Below, piece after piece: positions 36,801 to 48,054 of a stretch of DNA of 64,000 bases (positions within the stretch are counted from its first letter, which is position 1; every line of letters starts with the position of its first letter). This DNA comes from Morella rubra (Eukaryota > Streptophyta > Magnoliopsida > Fagales > Myricaceae): contig CM025853.1 of NCBI GenBank assembly GCA_003952965.2, positions 18,497,110-18,561,109 of the forward strand. Reading direction: 5' to 3'. Under the pieces are notes generated by a model. It saw only the letters and a program-made list of their open reading frames with translations. It did not search any database and was not told where the DNA came from. The translations under genes and the position numbers were made by a program.

Positions 36801-38709
36801 ATACCCTGAGCTACACGAGGGGTTTCTGAGCAAGTACCCACCACCTTTTCTATCTGTCCTTACAATGAGTGCAAGTCTCCAACTTATTTCAATAATTAGA
36901 AAGATGCGGAAGGCAGAGATCTTCAGACGTCAATGAAGCAACAATAACTACCAGATATTTTACTATGTTTTGCATGTTACATAGACTTCAAATAAACTAC
37001 TGGAGTCTTCCTTTGCTGACAAAGTCTAGGATTTGGAAACTAATTCGGTATATGCTAAAACCCAGAAGGAATCGAAAAAATCTTTAAAAGACTTACAAGC
37101 CACTGCACTATTCACAAATCTGGAAACTACCATTTTGTGCGGCTAATGAAACTTAAACATAATAAGATAATCAGCCTAACAGCATAATTCTTTGAAAGCG
37201 GAGAAAAAAACAGAATATATACTTGCCAGCTGTTGAACATTAGAACTGATTATCCCTAGTAGGCTTTATATCTACCTTCTGTGAACTTCCTTCCTTGTGG
37301 GCTTCTTCTAGTTGCATTGCTAGCGTTTCATCTCAATATTTAAAAATCATGCTAATATATTGAAATGCATTTGTTGAATTTTCTTACTTGCATGGTATTA
37401 CCATATGTAGACCCGTATTTTATGCTGTACTGACTCGTAAAATTGCAAAAATTCAAAGATATTTCGTGGACTTTGGATGTTTGAGAGACTTAGAGTGAGA
37501 GGGCACAAACTTAAAATCCTGTCATGAGTTGCTTAGAGACGATGTGTAAAAGAACTATTGGACAGAAGTGAAAGGGGATATACATGGATGGTTTACTTAA
37601 AGCTATGGTTGTCGAATGTTCCAATGGCATATCACATCCTGGCCTAATGCAATATGATCTGTCCAGGTTTTGGGTTTGTTAAACTATTGCTCATGGGGAA
37701 GGTCTCAAACTAGAGATATTGTCTTTATCTGTTGGATCAGCAGCATAACCCATTATTCATAATTTACCTCATGGGGAACTAATTTCGCAGGCTGCTCTTT
37801 ATTCTTATTACTGGTTACAGATTCTCTGGTTCTCACTGTATTGCTTCACTACAGTTCATATGCATTCTTTCCCAAGTTTTGAGCTAGCAAGTTTGCTACT
37901 CTTTGTTTAGAATTCTGCGCATATAGATTATACTGTCAAACATCAAATCTGCTTAGGTGCCTTTTTCTTTCATTAAATATGAGCGCAGGCTTAATCCTAT
38001 AGTGTTGATGCTTAGTGATCTAGCCAGCACTTGCATACTCTGGTTTCTTTTTAATCCTGAACGTTCAAAACTTTCCTGAACATCAATATATTAGTAGACA
38101 TGTCTGTTATGTTGGGAGATCATGTAGCCATGGTCATTTCACTTTCTTCAACTAGCAGTACTTCTACATAAAGTCTGTAAATCATGGACGATCATTTCAA
38201 TCGACCTGTTTTGGTTTTGTGGTTTTTAATGAATTAGTATGTGAGAATAAAAAAAATATTGTGCTCAGGCTAGCCCCAGTAGTAATTGCAAGACCTTTTT
38301 CTTCTTTTTATTTCCCTAAGGCTATCATTATTGTATTCCTATTTCAAAGAGGGAAATTTGAGGATCAGTAGAAAATGTCTCACTGGCCATCCTTGGTGCA
38401 GAAATCCGCCACTTTGGGGAACCATGAAATATCTCTCTGAGAAAATTCCCAAAGATACTTCAAGCAAGGTTCGGATAAACCGTGATCTTTACTCTCACGA
38501 AAGGTAAATTCTGGTCGAGTGAAAACAATAGACACGATGCTTTTTCCTGATTATTCTTGATTGGTGGAAGATTGGTTGAGAATTATGAAAGCTTTATTGA
38601 CTGCAGAATTGTGGAGACGGCCCCAACATTGCCTGACTTTGCTTTGGCCCTGAAACCCGACGAATATCAACTTCCTCCAGTGGATCCCTCTTGGAACGAG
38701 AATTCTTAG
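33809..38709 (+). CDS. BRO1-like domain protein, last four exons (5' part missing)
   Basis: Exons 33,809-33,898, 36,243-36,397, 38,402-38,503 and 38,607-38,709, all with GT/AG borders and compatible phases, encode 149 residues and a TAG stop. The protein reads AQDNIMNLPLANGWGEKH, VKWKYGEAK, AAAYYYHGLILDEGNTEKSH, LQAADEYFKESKKACEAFN, MKYLSEKIPKDTSSKVRINR, and LPDFALALKPDEYQLPPVD. This is the C-terminal third of the plant BRO1-like family (endosomal-targeting BRO1 domain; Arabidopsis At5g14020 type), which is usually about 400-430 residues. BRO1 domains are long helical folds that in yeast and animals bind ESCRT-III subunits; the plant role is less clear. The first visible exon would normally be preceded by about 270 residues that are not found here. 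A 101-N gap lies 1.2 kb upstream. Either the exons are in the gap or the locus is truncated. Confidence 0.8.
35083..35366. repeat. Dispersed repeat, copy 1 (in BRO1-like intron)
   Basis: About 284 bases starting near GTGAGGCTTGATCACCTTTT and ending near GTCAGCTTGGCTCA. They match 51,096-51,345 in the same orientation with scattered differences and one block of roughly 30 bases missing from the second copy. No coding signature; probably a piece of a transposon present in many copies. Confidence 0.75.
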
Positions 38710-40141
38710 TAGAAGCAGACTGGCTCCCAACAGCTCAAAGGTGATGGAAAATAAGCTTCATGATCATTTACTTGATTATAGACGTACAGGGGCGAATCTT
38801 AAACTTGGAAGCCCATTTTAAAACCAGATGGCCTACAATTCTTCGATTGTTGCGCGCACGAAAGGTCCATTTCAGCTGTGTTTTTCTTTTTTCCACTTTT
38901 TGTTCGTTTTCTCCTTTTTGAGGCCTTTCGTGCATAGAGCTTTGTACAAAGCTGCTGTTGTGTGTAAATCGTTACAATGAAAGAAAGAAAACAATGCTTT
39001 ATTTAGCAAATGGTGAATAATGTGTATACACTGCTTTCAATTAATTATTTGCTGCTGGCAGGACAAAAAAAAAAAAAAAAATGAAAATTTGCAGCCAGAG
39101 CAGCTCATATGTTTAATGGAAAAAGCTTCGTACAAGCCTAGGACTGCAAGAAAAGAGTTTGTTTGGCATTATATTACTATTTCCTTTACGCTGTGGGTGC
39201 GTGCATGCCAAGCCCACACACACTTCTGGAACTGAAGCAACTTTGGTTAGGTTAAAGGTGAGGGAGGCCCAAGCTCGATTCCAAAGCATCGTATCGGCTT
39301 CCATGCCTCGGCGGGAAGTCGTTGCGGCAAGAAATGCTAGCGGAACGGTAGTATTATCAGCTTGGCTTGATTGTAGAACTCGCAACCCTCTTCGGAAAAA
39401 AAAAAAAAAAAAAAAAAGACTCAGTTTAACATTGGTTGCGCGTATATTTAACATTTATATTGTCAAAAAAGTTACAAGTTAAATGTTCGTATGGTACGTT
39501 GATAATTCAAATCGGGAGAGCTGTGCTGTTAAAATAAATATTAGTTTATTGGCCTTTCCCAAAAGCCCTCACAAAGAGGTACTCCTCTTGGATGAGGTTC
39601 TCTTTCACATGTAACGGTGGATAAAAATTTCGGTAAGAATCCAAATTTTCAATTTCACTTCTGCTTTGTGGAATTTGAAGTCATTTTTTGCAATTTTTGG
39701 AACCGAAAATTTCCAGCAAAATCTTCGGTTCCTGTTTTTCCAAAAAAATAAAATATAATATATGAAATTTGATTGAATGTTTATTTTAGAATATAGATTT
39801 TAGATGAATATTTTATATTTATTGTTAATTTATGATGAACAACTAAACATTACTAAAATTTTTTATTTTTTTTATATAAAAAAATATGACTTAAAATAAA
39901 GTATAACATATGAAATTTGCTTAAATATTTATTTAGAATCTAAATTTTGGATGACTTTTTATATTTATTGTTCATTTACATTGAATATAAGAAAAATCTT
40001 TCAAAAATTTGATTTAAAAAATATTTTTAACTCGTTATTGCTCTAAAAAAAATATGTCCGAAAAAAGAACACATACCGTTCGAGTAACCACCCTTACTTA
40101 GATGAAAAGTCACGGGAAAGTCCACGTAAGTTGTCAACTAA
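38710..40141. other. 3' flank of the BRO1-like gene with a possible LINE scrap
   Basis: Mostly A/T-rich. At about 39,240-39,400 a + strand frame reads VAARNASGTVVLSAWLD followed by NPL and then an A tract, resembling the RNase H-like tail (RVT_3) of plant LINEs; this is weak. A tracts lie at about 39,065-39,080 and 39,398-39,418. Confidence 0.3.
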
Positions 40142-40560
40142 CACTACAAGAAATCTACGCTTACAAGGCGAGATTCTTGGGTGCGGCACGCATCTTGTCG
40201 GCCAAGCCTTTGTATCAACAACCTCCAAGTACTCCCATGGCTTTGCAGCATAGATTTCTGTCAGCAAATTTTTCTCGGTTTGCTGACACAAGTGAGGTCC
40301 TTGGAATTGTCCACCACTCCGTCAATTGTCGTTGAAAACTCGAAATCTTCGACGGCACTAAGCTTTCACTGGCATTACATTTCGTTTAGCGACAGCTCGT
40401 AGGGAGATCCGTGCCCTTCTCTTGCAACAAGGGAGAATATCCATCGATGAATTCTTTGCCAATTACATAATAGTTTGGGCCCACACACAATACATCAACT
40501 GTTTCTTCCTAATTTTTCACCAAACATTTTCGAATTTGATCTTCCACCCTTGAAACGTCT
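40142..40560 (+). mobile_element. Possible CACTA-element terminus
   Basis: The sequence starting at 40,142 is CACTACAAGAAATC, matching the terminal motif of plant CACTA transposons (CACTACAAGAAA). Subterminal sequence includes an inverted pair, TCAGCAAA and TTTGCTGA, around 40,261-40,285. The opposite terminus was not found, so this is at best a truncated end. Confidence 0.45.
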
Positions 40561-41128
40561 GTGATGAAATCCTAGCCTAGCTGCAACCGAGATCTTGCCT
40601 CCCCACCATTGAAGCAATGTTCCCAAGCTATCAGAGCTCTCCGTCGCCATCCACCTGATACGCATTCATCATTTCTGCCCATCATTACCGTTGTGGAGTT
40701 GCATTGCGATCTTAGTCTGTCACAATTGGGCGGTTTGGTTTGCTTCAGGTAAGCATGCATTTTGAGCCAATTTATAATTATAAGATGTCTATTTCTATTG
40801 ATTCATATGTAATTGAGAAATTATTGGAATCGGGGGGTTTAAGAACTTGAATTTGTCGAAGTTGATTTTTAGAGGATTAAACTTTAGGGAAACTGGAATT
40901 AGGGGTTGTTCTGCAAATATTGTTCTATCATTCAGGATATTTGGTTGTCAATAAGACAATTTCCCGTTTATTATTAATTAAAATCTTAGCATTTCATAGT
41001 GGGAAATTCTTAAGAACTTGGGGTTTGTTTGCTTAAGCAATAAGAAGATGCTCTTATTTTGTGGACCCTAAAGAAACTTTGCTTATGTGCATTATTGAAG
41101 TAAATCTGTATCTACTCATTGTTCTAAC
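40561..41128. other. Target-side flank of the copia element
   Basis: No gene recognised. The last five bases, CTAAC (41,124-41,128), are the left copy of the target duplication of the copia insertion. Confidence 0.6.
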
Positions 41129-42387
41129 TGTTAGATGTATGCCCTCAAAACCAATCATTTTGCATAATTATGAGATAATTAATATTATTGATTAATCACT
41201 TGTATATTATTATGGGTACATGCAATGACATTAGATGTTATATTGTTGAGCAACATTGTAGAAAAGTCAGGCCAATGATTAATGAATCGGAGGCGGGAGT
41301 ATGACTTTTCGGATCCTTGTTGACTCACTTTGTTCTAGACCAAGATACATGATAATGTACAAATAGGTCTACACTCGTTGTGCCTCTATAAGATAGAATG
41401 ATGGACTCCGTCATTGAGGTGGTGACCTTAAGCAGACGAGTGGGTGCAATGTAAGAGTACATGCACTGAACCGGATCAAATATGAATACCTTCTGGAAAC
41501 GATCACTGATGTAGAGAATGGTATTCAGCACAATTAGCTTATGTTGTCCTTAGACCTGAGAGAGTTATGCAGGTTTGCTTGTTGTGTGCTTGTGCTTTGA
41601 TTGAATCATTTGGTGATGATCTTCGTAGATCAAATATTCCAGATAAGGTTGGGCCTTGTGCATAGTAAGTGAATTTGTATAATTGCTCAATATGGAATCC
41701 ACCAGTCTCTTGATGAGGCAGTATATTCATTATGTCTGTATATTGTTGGACTCACATAAAACGCTGCGCAGCGAGATTTTGTGAAAAGTGTTTTCACGGT
41801 TTTTACTTATTAATATATGAAGTAAATATTTGCGAAAATGATTTTGGAAATTTTTTGGAAGTCCAACTAGTTACAGACTGAGAATTAAGAATTATATGAG
41901 CTAGGGACTTAATCGGTGATATTATTCCAGTCCTATTAGCTCATGTGGAATATAGTATGGTGGAAGGATAAATAAGCGTATAATTGTTAGCAAAAAGGGA
42001 TTTCACAAAAACAATCTCATTATCTCGGGGGTCAATTGTGATATGTTAATGGACATGATCACAATTTGTAGAAGCCTATAAATTCGGATTACAGAATATA
42101 AGGGAGTTTAATGAAAAAGAGTTTTTCATGATGATCCTACGGCCAAGATATGAGATCCCTAAAGATCCCACGCTATAGCACAGTTGAGTTCTGAGCCAGC
42201 CATTATAAATAGCTCAGAAACTCATTTGAGAAAGAAGAGAATTTATTTTCACACGAGAATTTATCTCTCTAGATTTTCTCTCTCTAAAATCTCTCTCTCA
42301 AAGCTGTGTGCGTGGATCTGAAGGAGGCAGAACGCTTGGGCTGCTTTGATTCAACGATCCTTTCCGCTGCGATCTCCGATTCCAACA
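41129..42387 (+). repeat. 5' LTR of the copia element
   Basis: 1,259 bases with TG...CA ends. It contains a T/C-rich CTCTCTCTAAA region near 42,270-42,300 just before the probable R/U5 boundary. Nearly identical to 48,055-49,305. Confidence 0.95.
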
Positions 42388-42389
42388 AG

Positions 42390-42401
42390 TGGTATCGGAG
42401 C
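42390..42401 (+). other. Primer-binding site of the copia element
   Basis: TGGTATCGGAGC, complementary to the 3' end of plant initiator tRNA-Met apart from one mismatch, two bases after the LTR. This is the usual primer site of Ty1/copia elements. Confidence 0.9.
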
Positions 42402-42829
42402 TAGATCTGTGAAATCTCACAGTTCCAAGTTAGTTTTCTCTCTCTAACTTCCCGCACGTGTTCTTCGTGATTCAACTGATTTGTTGAATGGTTGTTGCGG
42501 ATCTCATGGTTGGAAAGTGTTTCCGTACCATGCGTGATTTGTGTTTGGCTTTGCTTGTGGGATCCACGAACAAAGAAAAAGGCACTCGGCATAGCACTTT
42601 GTCTTTGGACAAAGGAGAGCGTTTTCTTCGTAAAAGCCATGCCCGTGTGTTTTCTCTTAAAGATTTGATGAGATCTGTTTTGTTTTACTATAGATCTTGT
42701 GATTCTTTATGGTTTCTTTGAGAAAGATGGAAATCCGGATGTTTTTTATTGTGTTTTTCTTGGATGAAAATTTGTTTTCGGATGGGTATGAATCGCAAGG
42801 AGAGAGAGAGAGAGAGAGTTTCTCTCTAA

Positions 42830-43470
42830 TCCGGCCACCACCAGCCGCCGGTGGTGGCTCAGAAGGCCGGGGACCACGGCTGGTGGTCCCAGGCGGCCCT
42901 AGCAGCGGCACCGCGTGGCCTGGTGGCCAGCGGTGGCCGCTGCCATCATGTATCCCTCTCGGGGTACATGGGTGCTCGCGGGTGGAGGCCTTTCAGGCCT
43001 CCCCGCGCCTCCCACGGCCATCTCAGGCCAAGAGGTGGCCGGCCAAGTGTTGCCGGCGCCTCACTGGGCTGAGGGTGGCAGGGCGCAGCCCCTACCCTTG
43101 GGGGCCAAACGGCGCCCAGATGCCCTGGGTCGCGCGTTTGGGCCTCGGGTAGGGCAACAGTTGCCCTACCCAGCCCAAGGCCCAGCAGACCCAGCCCAAA
43201 CGTTGGGCTGGGTCCAATTAAAAAAAAAAAAAAAAAAGGGAGAGGGGAGCGCACGGGCTGGCCCTGTTGGGCCAGCCCATGGCCGAATGAGATCCGGGCC
43301 ATGGCAGCCCGTGCGGGGCTTGGGCCACGGGTTGGACCCGGCCCGTAGCCCAGCCTAGGTTGGGTTAGACCCGGACCACGACCTGAGTTGGACCCGGACC
43401 GGTGGGTCAACGGGTCAACCCGGTTTGACCGGACCGTTGACCAGAAACCGGAAAAAAAAAAAAAAAAAAA
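42830..43470 (+). other. GC-rich, A-tract-bounded block in the copia leader
   Basis: About 600 bases of strongly G+C-rich sequence with repeated GGCC, GGGCTGGG and GACCCGG words, between A/T-rich neighbours. Two A tracts lie at about 43,221-43,237 and 43,452-43,470. Long open frames on both strands here (147 and 154 codons) arise from the lack of A/T-rich stop codons and show no domain. It may be captured host sequence or a family-specific leader. Confidence 0.7.
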
Positions 43471-44085
43471 TTAACAGATTTAATATAAGTGTTAAATGAG
43501 ATTATTTTACAAGAAAATTAAATCCCATGGCCTTCCATTGTTGGTATTTGGGAATTTTATTTGATTGATGATTGGTTAAAACTAAAATAGTCACGGCCAA
43601 TTATTGATTTTATAATTTGTCCCGTATACTTCTTGTGAAGATAAGTGAGCGTGTATGAGTGGTGGGGGTGTTGACTAAAATAGCAATGCCGACCCATTAC
43701 AAAATTACATGTCATTTAGACGATGGTTGCACTTAACCAAATAAACGCGTCCACTAAAATAGTGAAGATTGTGTTTATGTTGGTGGCCAAAAGAAATATC
43801 AAGAATCATGAAATTTGTATATGCATGATATACAACATGTGATGTGTTCATGATAAGTAAATGCTACTTGCTTTTATAAGTTGTGTCATGATTACTAAAA
43901 TAGGATTATGTGCACATAAGTTGAAAGTTCTTGATACCCACTGCAAACATGAATATAAATGTTATATTCTGCTTTTTCGTTTGGTTGCTGTGATTCAGTG
44001 GGAGGTACCATTAGCTATTAAAATTCCTATGCTAATGTTTGTTAATATACTTGTGAATTTTCTTTCTTATATTTGCAGATTCATA

Positions 44086-44916
44086 ATGCCTAACCCATTA
44101 TCTAGAATCCTAGATGATAACAAACTGACTGGGCCAAACTTCCTTGATTGGAAGAGAAATCTTATGATAGTACTCACTGTGGATAAAATAGCTCATGTCC
44201 TCAGAGAGGAGACTCCTCAGCTTGCCTTAGCTGATGCTACTCAAGAACAAAGAGTTGCTTTTGAAAAGTGGCATGAGGCAGATGAATTAGCTCGTTGTTA
44301 TATGTTGGCATCTATGTCCAACTTATTGCAAAAGCAATGCGAGGGCATAGCAACAGCTAAAGAGATACTTGTATATCTCCAAGAGCTATTCGGAGAGCAA
44401 AGTCGTTCTGCACGCCAGCAAGTTATGAAACTGCTGATGACCACCAAAATGGTGGAAGGTGCTCCAGTTCGGGAACATGTCCTGAAGATGATATCTTTCA
44501 TCACAGAACTGGAGACACTAGGCGCAGAAATTGACGGCGAGACCAAGGTTGGAGCGGTATTGGCATCTCTGCCTGAATCATTCAACCAGTTTGTATTAAA
44601 TTATAATATGAACAAGATGCTTGTGACTTTGTCAGAACTGCTCAATATGTTGCAAGCAGCTGAAGAACTTATCAAAAAGGAGAAAGGTTCTCTGATGATA
44701 ATGGACAAGTCAAAAGGCAGTTCTGCCTCTGGAATCAAACCTAAAGGCAAGAAATTTAAGAAAAAGAAAAGGTCTCAGCCTAGCTCAAAGGCAAAGAAGG
44801 AGGACAAGAGCGAGCCGGATAAAAAGGCTAAGGGAAATTGTTTCCACTGCGGCAAACCAGGTCATTGGAAAAGGAATTGCTGTATCTTGCTTTTTGAAGC
44901 AAAAGAAACCTGCTGA
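44086..44916 (+). CDS. gag: Copia gag (nucleocapsid) protein
   Basis: Starts at ATG 44,086 (MPNPLSRILDDNKLTGPNFL). Gag forms the virus-like particle that packages element RNA. The N-terminal FLDWKRNLMIVL motif is that of the UBN2/DUF4219 gag family; a lysine-rich linker and one zinc knuckle, CFHCGKPGHWKRNC (CX2CX4HX4C), close the protein. About 276 residues to the stop at 44,916. Just after the knuckle the frame slips: the neighbouring frame continues LKQKKPAEGMLVIEMN into protease, so gag and pol were probably one polyprotein and the stop is secondary. The longer frame starting at 43,861 adds residues that do not resemble gag. Confidence 0.88.
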   Translation: MPNPLSRILDDNKLTGPNFLDWKRNLMIVLTVDKIAHVLREETPQLALADATQEQRVAFEKWHEADELARCYMLASMSNLLQKQCEGIATAKEILVYLQELFGEQSRSARQQVMKLLMTTKMVEGAPVREHVLKMISFITELETLGAEIDGETKVGAVLASLPESFNQFVLNYNMNKMLVTLSELLNMLQAAEELIKKEKGSLMIMDKSKGSSASGIKPKGKKFKKKKRSQPSSKAKKEDKSEPDKKAKGNCFHCGKPGHWKRNCCILLFEAKETC

Positions 44917-45568
44917 AGGTATGCTTGTCATTGAAATGAATTTAATAGATGGTCCATTAAATTCATGGTGTGTCGATTCAGGCACAACGTCTCATATCTG
45001 CAATATGTTGCAGGGGTTTAAAGAAACTCGGAGACTAGATGAAAGGGAAGTTATCCTAAAGATGGGGACGACTGCAAGTGTTGCAGCGACCGCCATAGGA
45101 ACTTTTCACCTAAGTCTACAACGAAACAAAGTTTTAATTTTGGAAGATTGTCTATACGTACCAGAATGTCGTAGAAACTTAATTTCTGTTTCAAAACTTG
45201 GAATATCTGGATATTCACTTGTCTTTAATTCTAAACTTGTTATTAAGTTTCAAAATCAGTTTCTTGCATCTGGTACTCTGATAGATGGTCTTTATATTTT
45301 GGACAATGTTGTGGACTCTGTGAATAATATAGAGAATGATGCTGATACTAGTGTGAAAACTCTCAAAAGGAAGAGGGATGTCAATCCCACTTACTTGTGG
45401 CATCTAAGACTTGGTCATGCTAATCTGGATAGGATCAACAGATTAGTAAGGGATGGGCCATTAGACCTTTTGAAGGTTGAACCCTACCCAATATGCGAGC
45501 CTTGCTTGCAGGGAAAGATGACCAAGAATCCTTTTAAGGAAAAGGAACTAGAGCCACAGAGTTGTTAG
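44894..45568 (+). pseudogene. Copia pol: aspartic protease and gag-pre-integrase
   Basis: Protease active-site motif WCVDSGTTSHIC (the D-S/T-G triad) lies shortly after the frame start, followed by the conserved CLYVPECRRNLISVSKL. The gag-pre-integrase domain carries LWHLRLGHANLDRINRL, then CEPCLQGKMTKNPF, the zinc-binding HHCC region of integrase. The frame stops at 45,568 after QSC because of an extra base; the correct frame resumes as ELLELVHTD. Protease would cut the Gag-Pol polyprotein in the particle. Confidence 0.88.
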
Positions 45569-46202
45569 AGTTAGTTCACACTGATGTATGTGGTCCTTTT
45601 AACCACATAGCCAGAGGAGGGTTCTCATATTTCATCACTTTCATTGATGATTATTCCAGGTATGGTTATATATACTGATGAAACACAAGTCTGAATCCTT
45701 TGAAAAGTTCAAAGAATTTCAGAGTGAAGTTGAGAATCAACTGGAAAGGAGTATTAAGATACTCCGATCTGATAGAGGAGGTGAATATCTCTCTGGAGAT
45801 TTTCAAACTCATCTCAGAGAGAAAGGCATCATATCTCAGTTGACTCCCCCTGCTACGCCACAACATAATGGTGTTGCAGAAAGAAGAAACCGAACACTAT
45901 TAGATATGGTTCGGTCAATGATGAGCATGTCACAATTACCTGTTTATTTTTGGGGTTATGCCTTAGAGACAGCTGTTTATATTCTAAACAGGATACCCAC
46001 TAAGTCCGTTCCTAATACTCCATATGAGTTATGGACTGGCAAAAAGCCAAGTCTGAAACACTTGAGAGTATGGGGATGCCCAGCTCACGTCAAAAAGTTT
46101 GACGTGGGGAAGCTAGAGTCAAGGACTGAAAAATGTTTGTTTGTGGGTTACCCCAAAAGAGCAACTGGTTATTACTTTTATAACCAAAGGATCAAAAGGT
46201 AA
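45569..46202 (+). pseudogene. Copia pol: integrase core
   Basis: The D-D-E core is visible: HTDVCGPF, then LRSDRGGEY, then [15 protein letters not shown]. Downstream [26 protein letters not shown] and [13 protein letters not shown] are the usual copia integrase C-terminal blocks. A missing base near 45,676 (YGYIY then stop) splits the domain, and the frame ends again at 46,202. Integrase inserts the element DNA, giving the 5-base target duplication seen at both ends. Confidence 0.88.
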
Positions 46203-47205
46203 TTGTTAGTAGGAATGCGATATTCCTGGAAGATGAGTACAGCCTAAGTGATGGGAAAAGCGAGATTGTTCTTGACGAACAATCGGCTGAACCAGAAACT
46301 GTGGCAGATAAGATTAATGAAAGGGATATAACTGAACCCACTGATGAGTCTGAAAAACTTCAGAACTCAAGAGCCTCGACGCAGTAAAAGAATTCGTGAA
46401 CCTCCAATAAGATATGGCATGATAAATGAGATTTATCAAATGCAATCGGAGGGGTTGGATGATGATCCATATACTTACCAAGAGGCTATAGTGACAAAGA
46501 TGCAACACACTGGAAGATAGCAATGGAATCAGAAATGGACTCCATGTACTCCAATGAGGTCTGGACCCTTGTTGATCAACCAGAAGGCATCAAGCCTATA
46601 GGTTGTAAATGGTGTTCAAAAGAAAACGAGGACCTACTGGAGAGGTAGAGACCTTCAAAGCTAGACTGGTTGCGAAAGGTTATACTAAAAAACATGGTAT
46701 TGACTATGAGGAAACCTTTTCACCAGTAGCTATGATGAAGTCCATTAGAATCCTATTGTCAGTCGCCGCTCATTATGATTATGAGATTTGGCAGATGGAT
46801 GTGAAAACCGCATTTTTGAATGGGTACATCCAAGAGGAGATTTATATGGAACAACCTGAAGGTTTCTTTTCTCCTGGACAAGAATCTAAAGTGTGCAAAC
46901 TGAACAAATCCATTTATGGACTAAAACAGGCATCACGTTGCTGGAACATCCGTTTTGATGAGATGATCAAATCGTTTGGTTTCTCACAAAACATAGATGA
47001 ATCTTGTGTTTACAAGAGGATTAGTGGGAGTTCAGTAATGTTCCTTATTCTTTATGTTGACGATATTCTACTCATGGGGAATGACATCGGTGCAATGTCA
47101 TCAGTGAAAGTATGGTTAGCGAACCATTTTTCAATAAAAGACCTCGGGAAGCATCCTACATTCTCGGGATCAAAGTGTTTAGAAACCGAGAAAAGAGGCT
47201 TTTAG
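46203..47205 (+). pseudogene. Copia pol: reverse transcriptase
   Basis: The beginning (46,203-46,608) is spread over frames: SMYSNEVWTLVDQPEGIKPI then GCKW. From 46,609 one frame reads [55 protein letters not shown] and the catalytic [10 protein letters not shown] (YVDD). After KDLGKHP the frame slips again; YILGIKV and HYIDKILARYSM continue in another frame to 47,348. Copies element RNA into DNA in the particle. Confidence 0.92.
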
Positions 47206-47311
47206 GGCTTTCACAGGCCCACTACATTGACAAGATATTGGCACGATATAGCATGCAGGATGCCAAGAAAGGTTTTTACCCTTTAGGCATAATATTCATC
47301 TCTCCAAGAAG

Positions 47312-48039
47312 ATGTCTCCTAAGACAGAGGAAGAGAGAGATAAGATGAGGAAGTTTCCTTATGCCTCTGCTGTAGGAAGCCTCATGTATGCAATGCTCTG
47401 TACAAGGCCAGATATCAGTCATGCAGTTAGTGTTGTGAGTAGATATCAATCAGACCTAGGCCCTGAGCACTGGACAGCAGTCAAGCATGTTCTCAAATAC
47501 TTGAGAAGAACCAAACACTATTGTCTAGTGTGTGGTGGAGAGGATATGCTAACTGTCCAGGATACACAGATTCAGATTTTCAATCAGATGTTGATGATAG
47601 AAGATCTACATCTGGATTTGTGTTTAAATTGGGTAAAGGAGCAGTGAGTTGGAGAAGTTTGAAGCAGAACACAACTGCTGACTCCACCACTGAGGCAGAA
47701 TATGTTGCTGCCAGCGAATCTGCAAAGGAAGCTGTGTGGATACGAAAATTCATACAAGAGCTTGAGGTTGTCCCTTCGATTGAGTCCCCGATCACCATTT
47801 ATTGTGATAACAATGGTGCTATAGCACAGGCGGTGGAACCTAGGGCTCATCAAAGGACAAAACACATAGAAAGAAGATTTCATCTTATTCGTGACATTGT
47901 GAGTCGGGGTGATGTAGTGATGGCTAAAATAGCATCAGCTGAGAACATCGCAGACCCGTTCACTAAACCATTGACTCAGAAAGTGTTTGAGAAGCATTTA
48001 GAGTCTATGGGTGTCAAGTACATGTCTGATTGGTTCTGA
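47312..48039 (+). pseudogene. Copia pol: RNase H
   Basis: PYASAVGSLMYAMLCTRPDI and GPEHWTAVKHVLKYLRRTKH are the connection block. RNase H follows, with the acidic residues in GYTDSDFQSD, STTEAEYVAASE and YCDNNGAIA, and ends ADPFTKPL and MGVKYMSDWF before TGA at 48,037-48,039. A frame change lies near 47,545. The PPT starts five bases after the stop codon. Confidence 0.9.
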
Positions 48040-48043
48040 GTGC

Positions 48044-48054
48044 AAGTGGGAGAT
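48044..48054 (+). other. Polypurine tract of the copia element
   Basis: AAGTGGGAGAT, directly before the 3' LTR; the plus-strand primer used in reverse transcription. Confidence 0.88.

Noticed and set aside
39159..39482. 107-codon frame ending in polylysine
   Set aside because: The lysines come from an A tract; the middle resembles a LINE RNase H tail only weakly, so no gene is called.
41325..41730. 68- and 63-codon - strand frames repeated at 48,250-48,655
   Set aside because: Duplicated only because they lie in the two LTRs; no protein signature.
42709..43410. Overlapping 147- and 154-codon frames in the copia leader
   Set aside because: They exist because the block is GC-rich and lacks stop codons; products are low-complexity and lie between PBS and gag.
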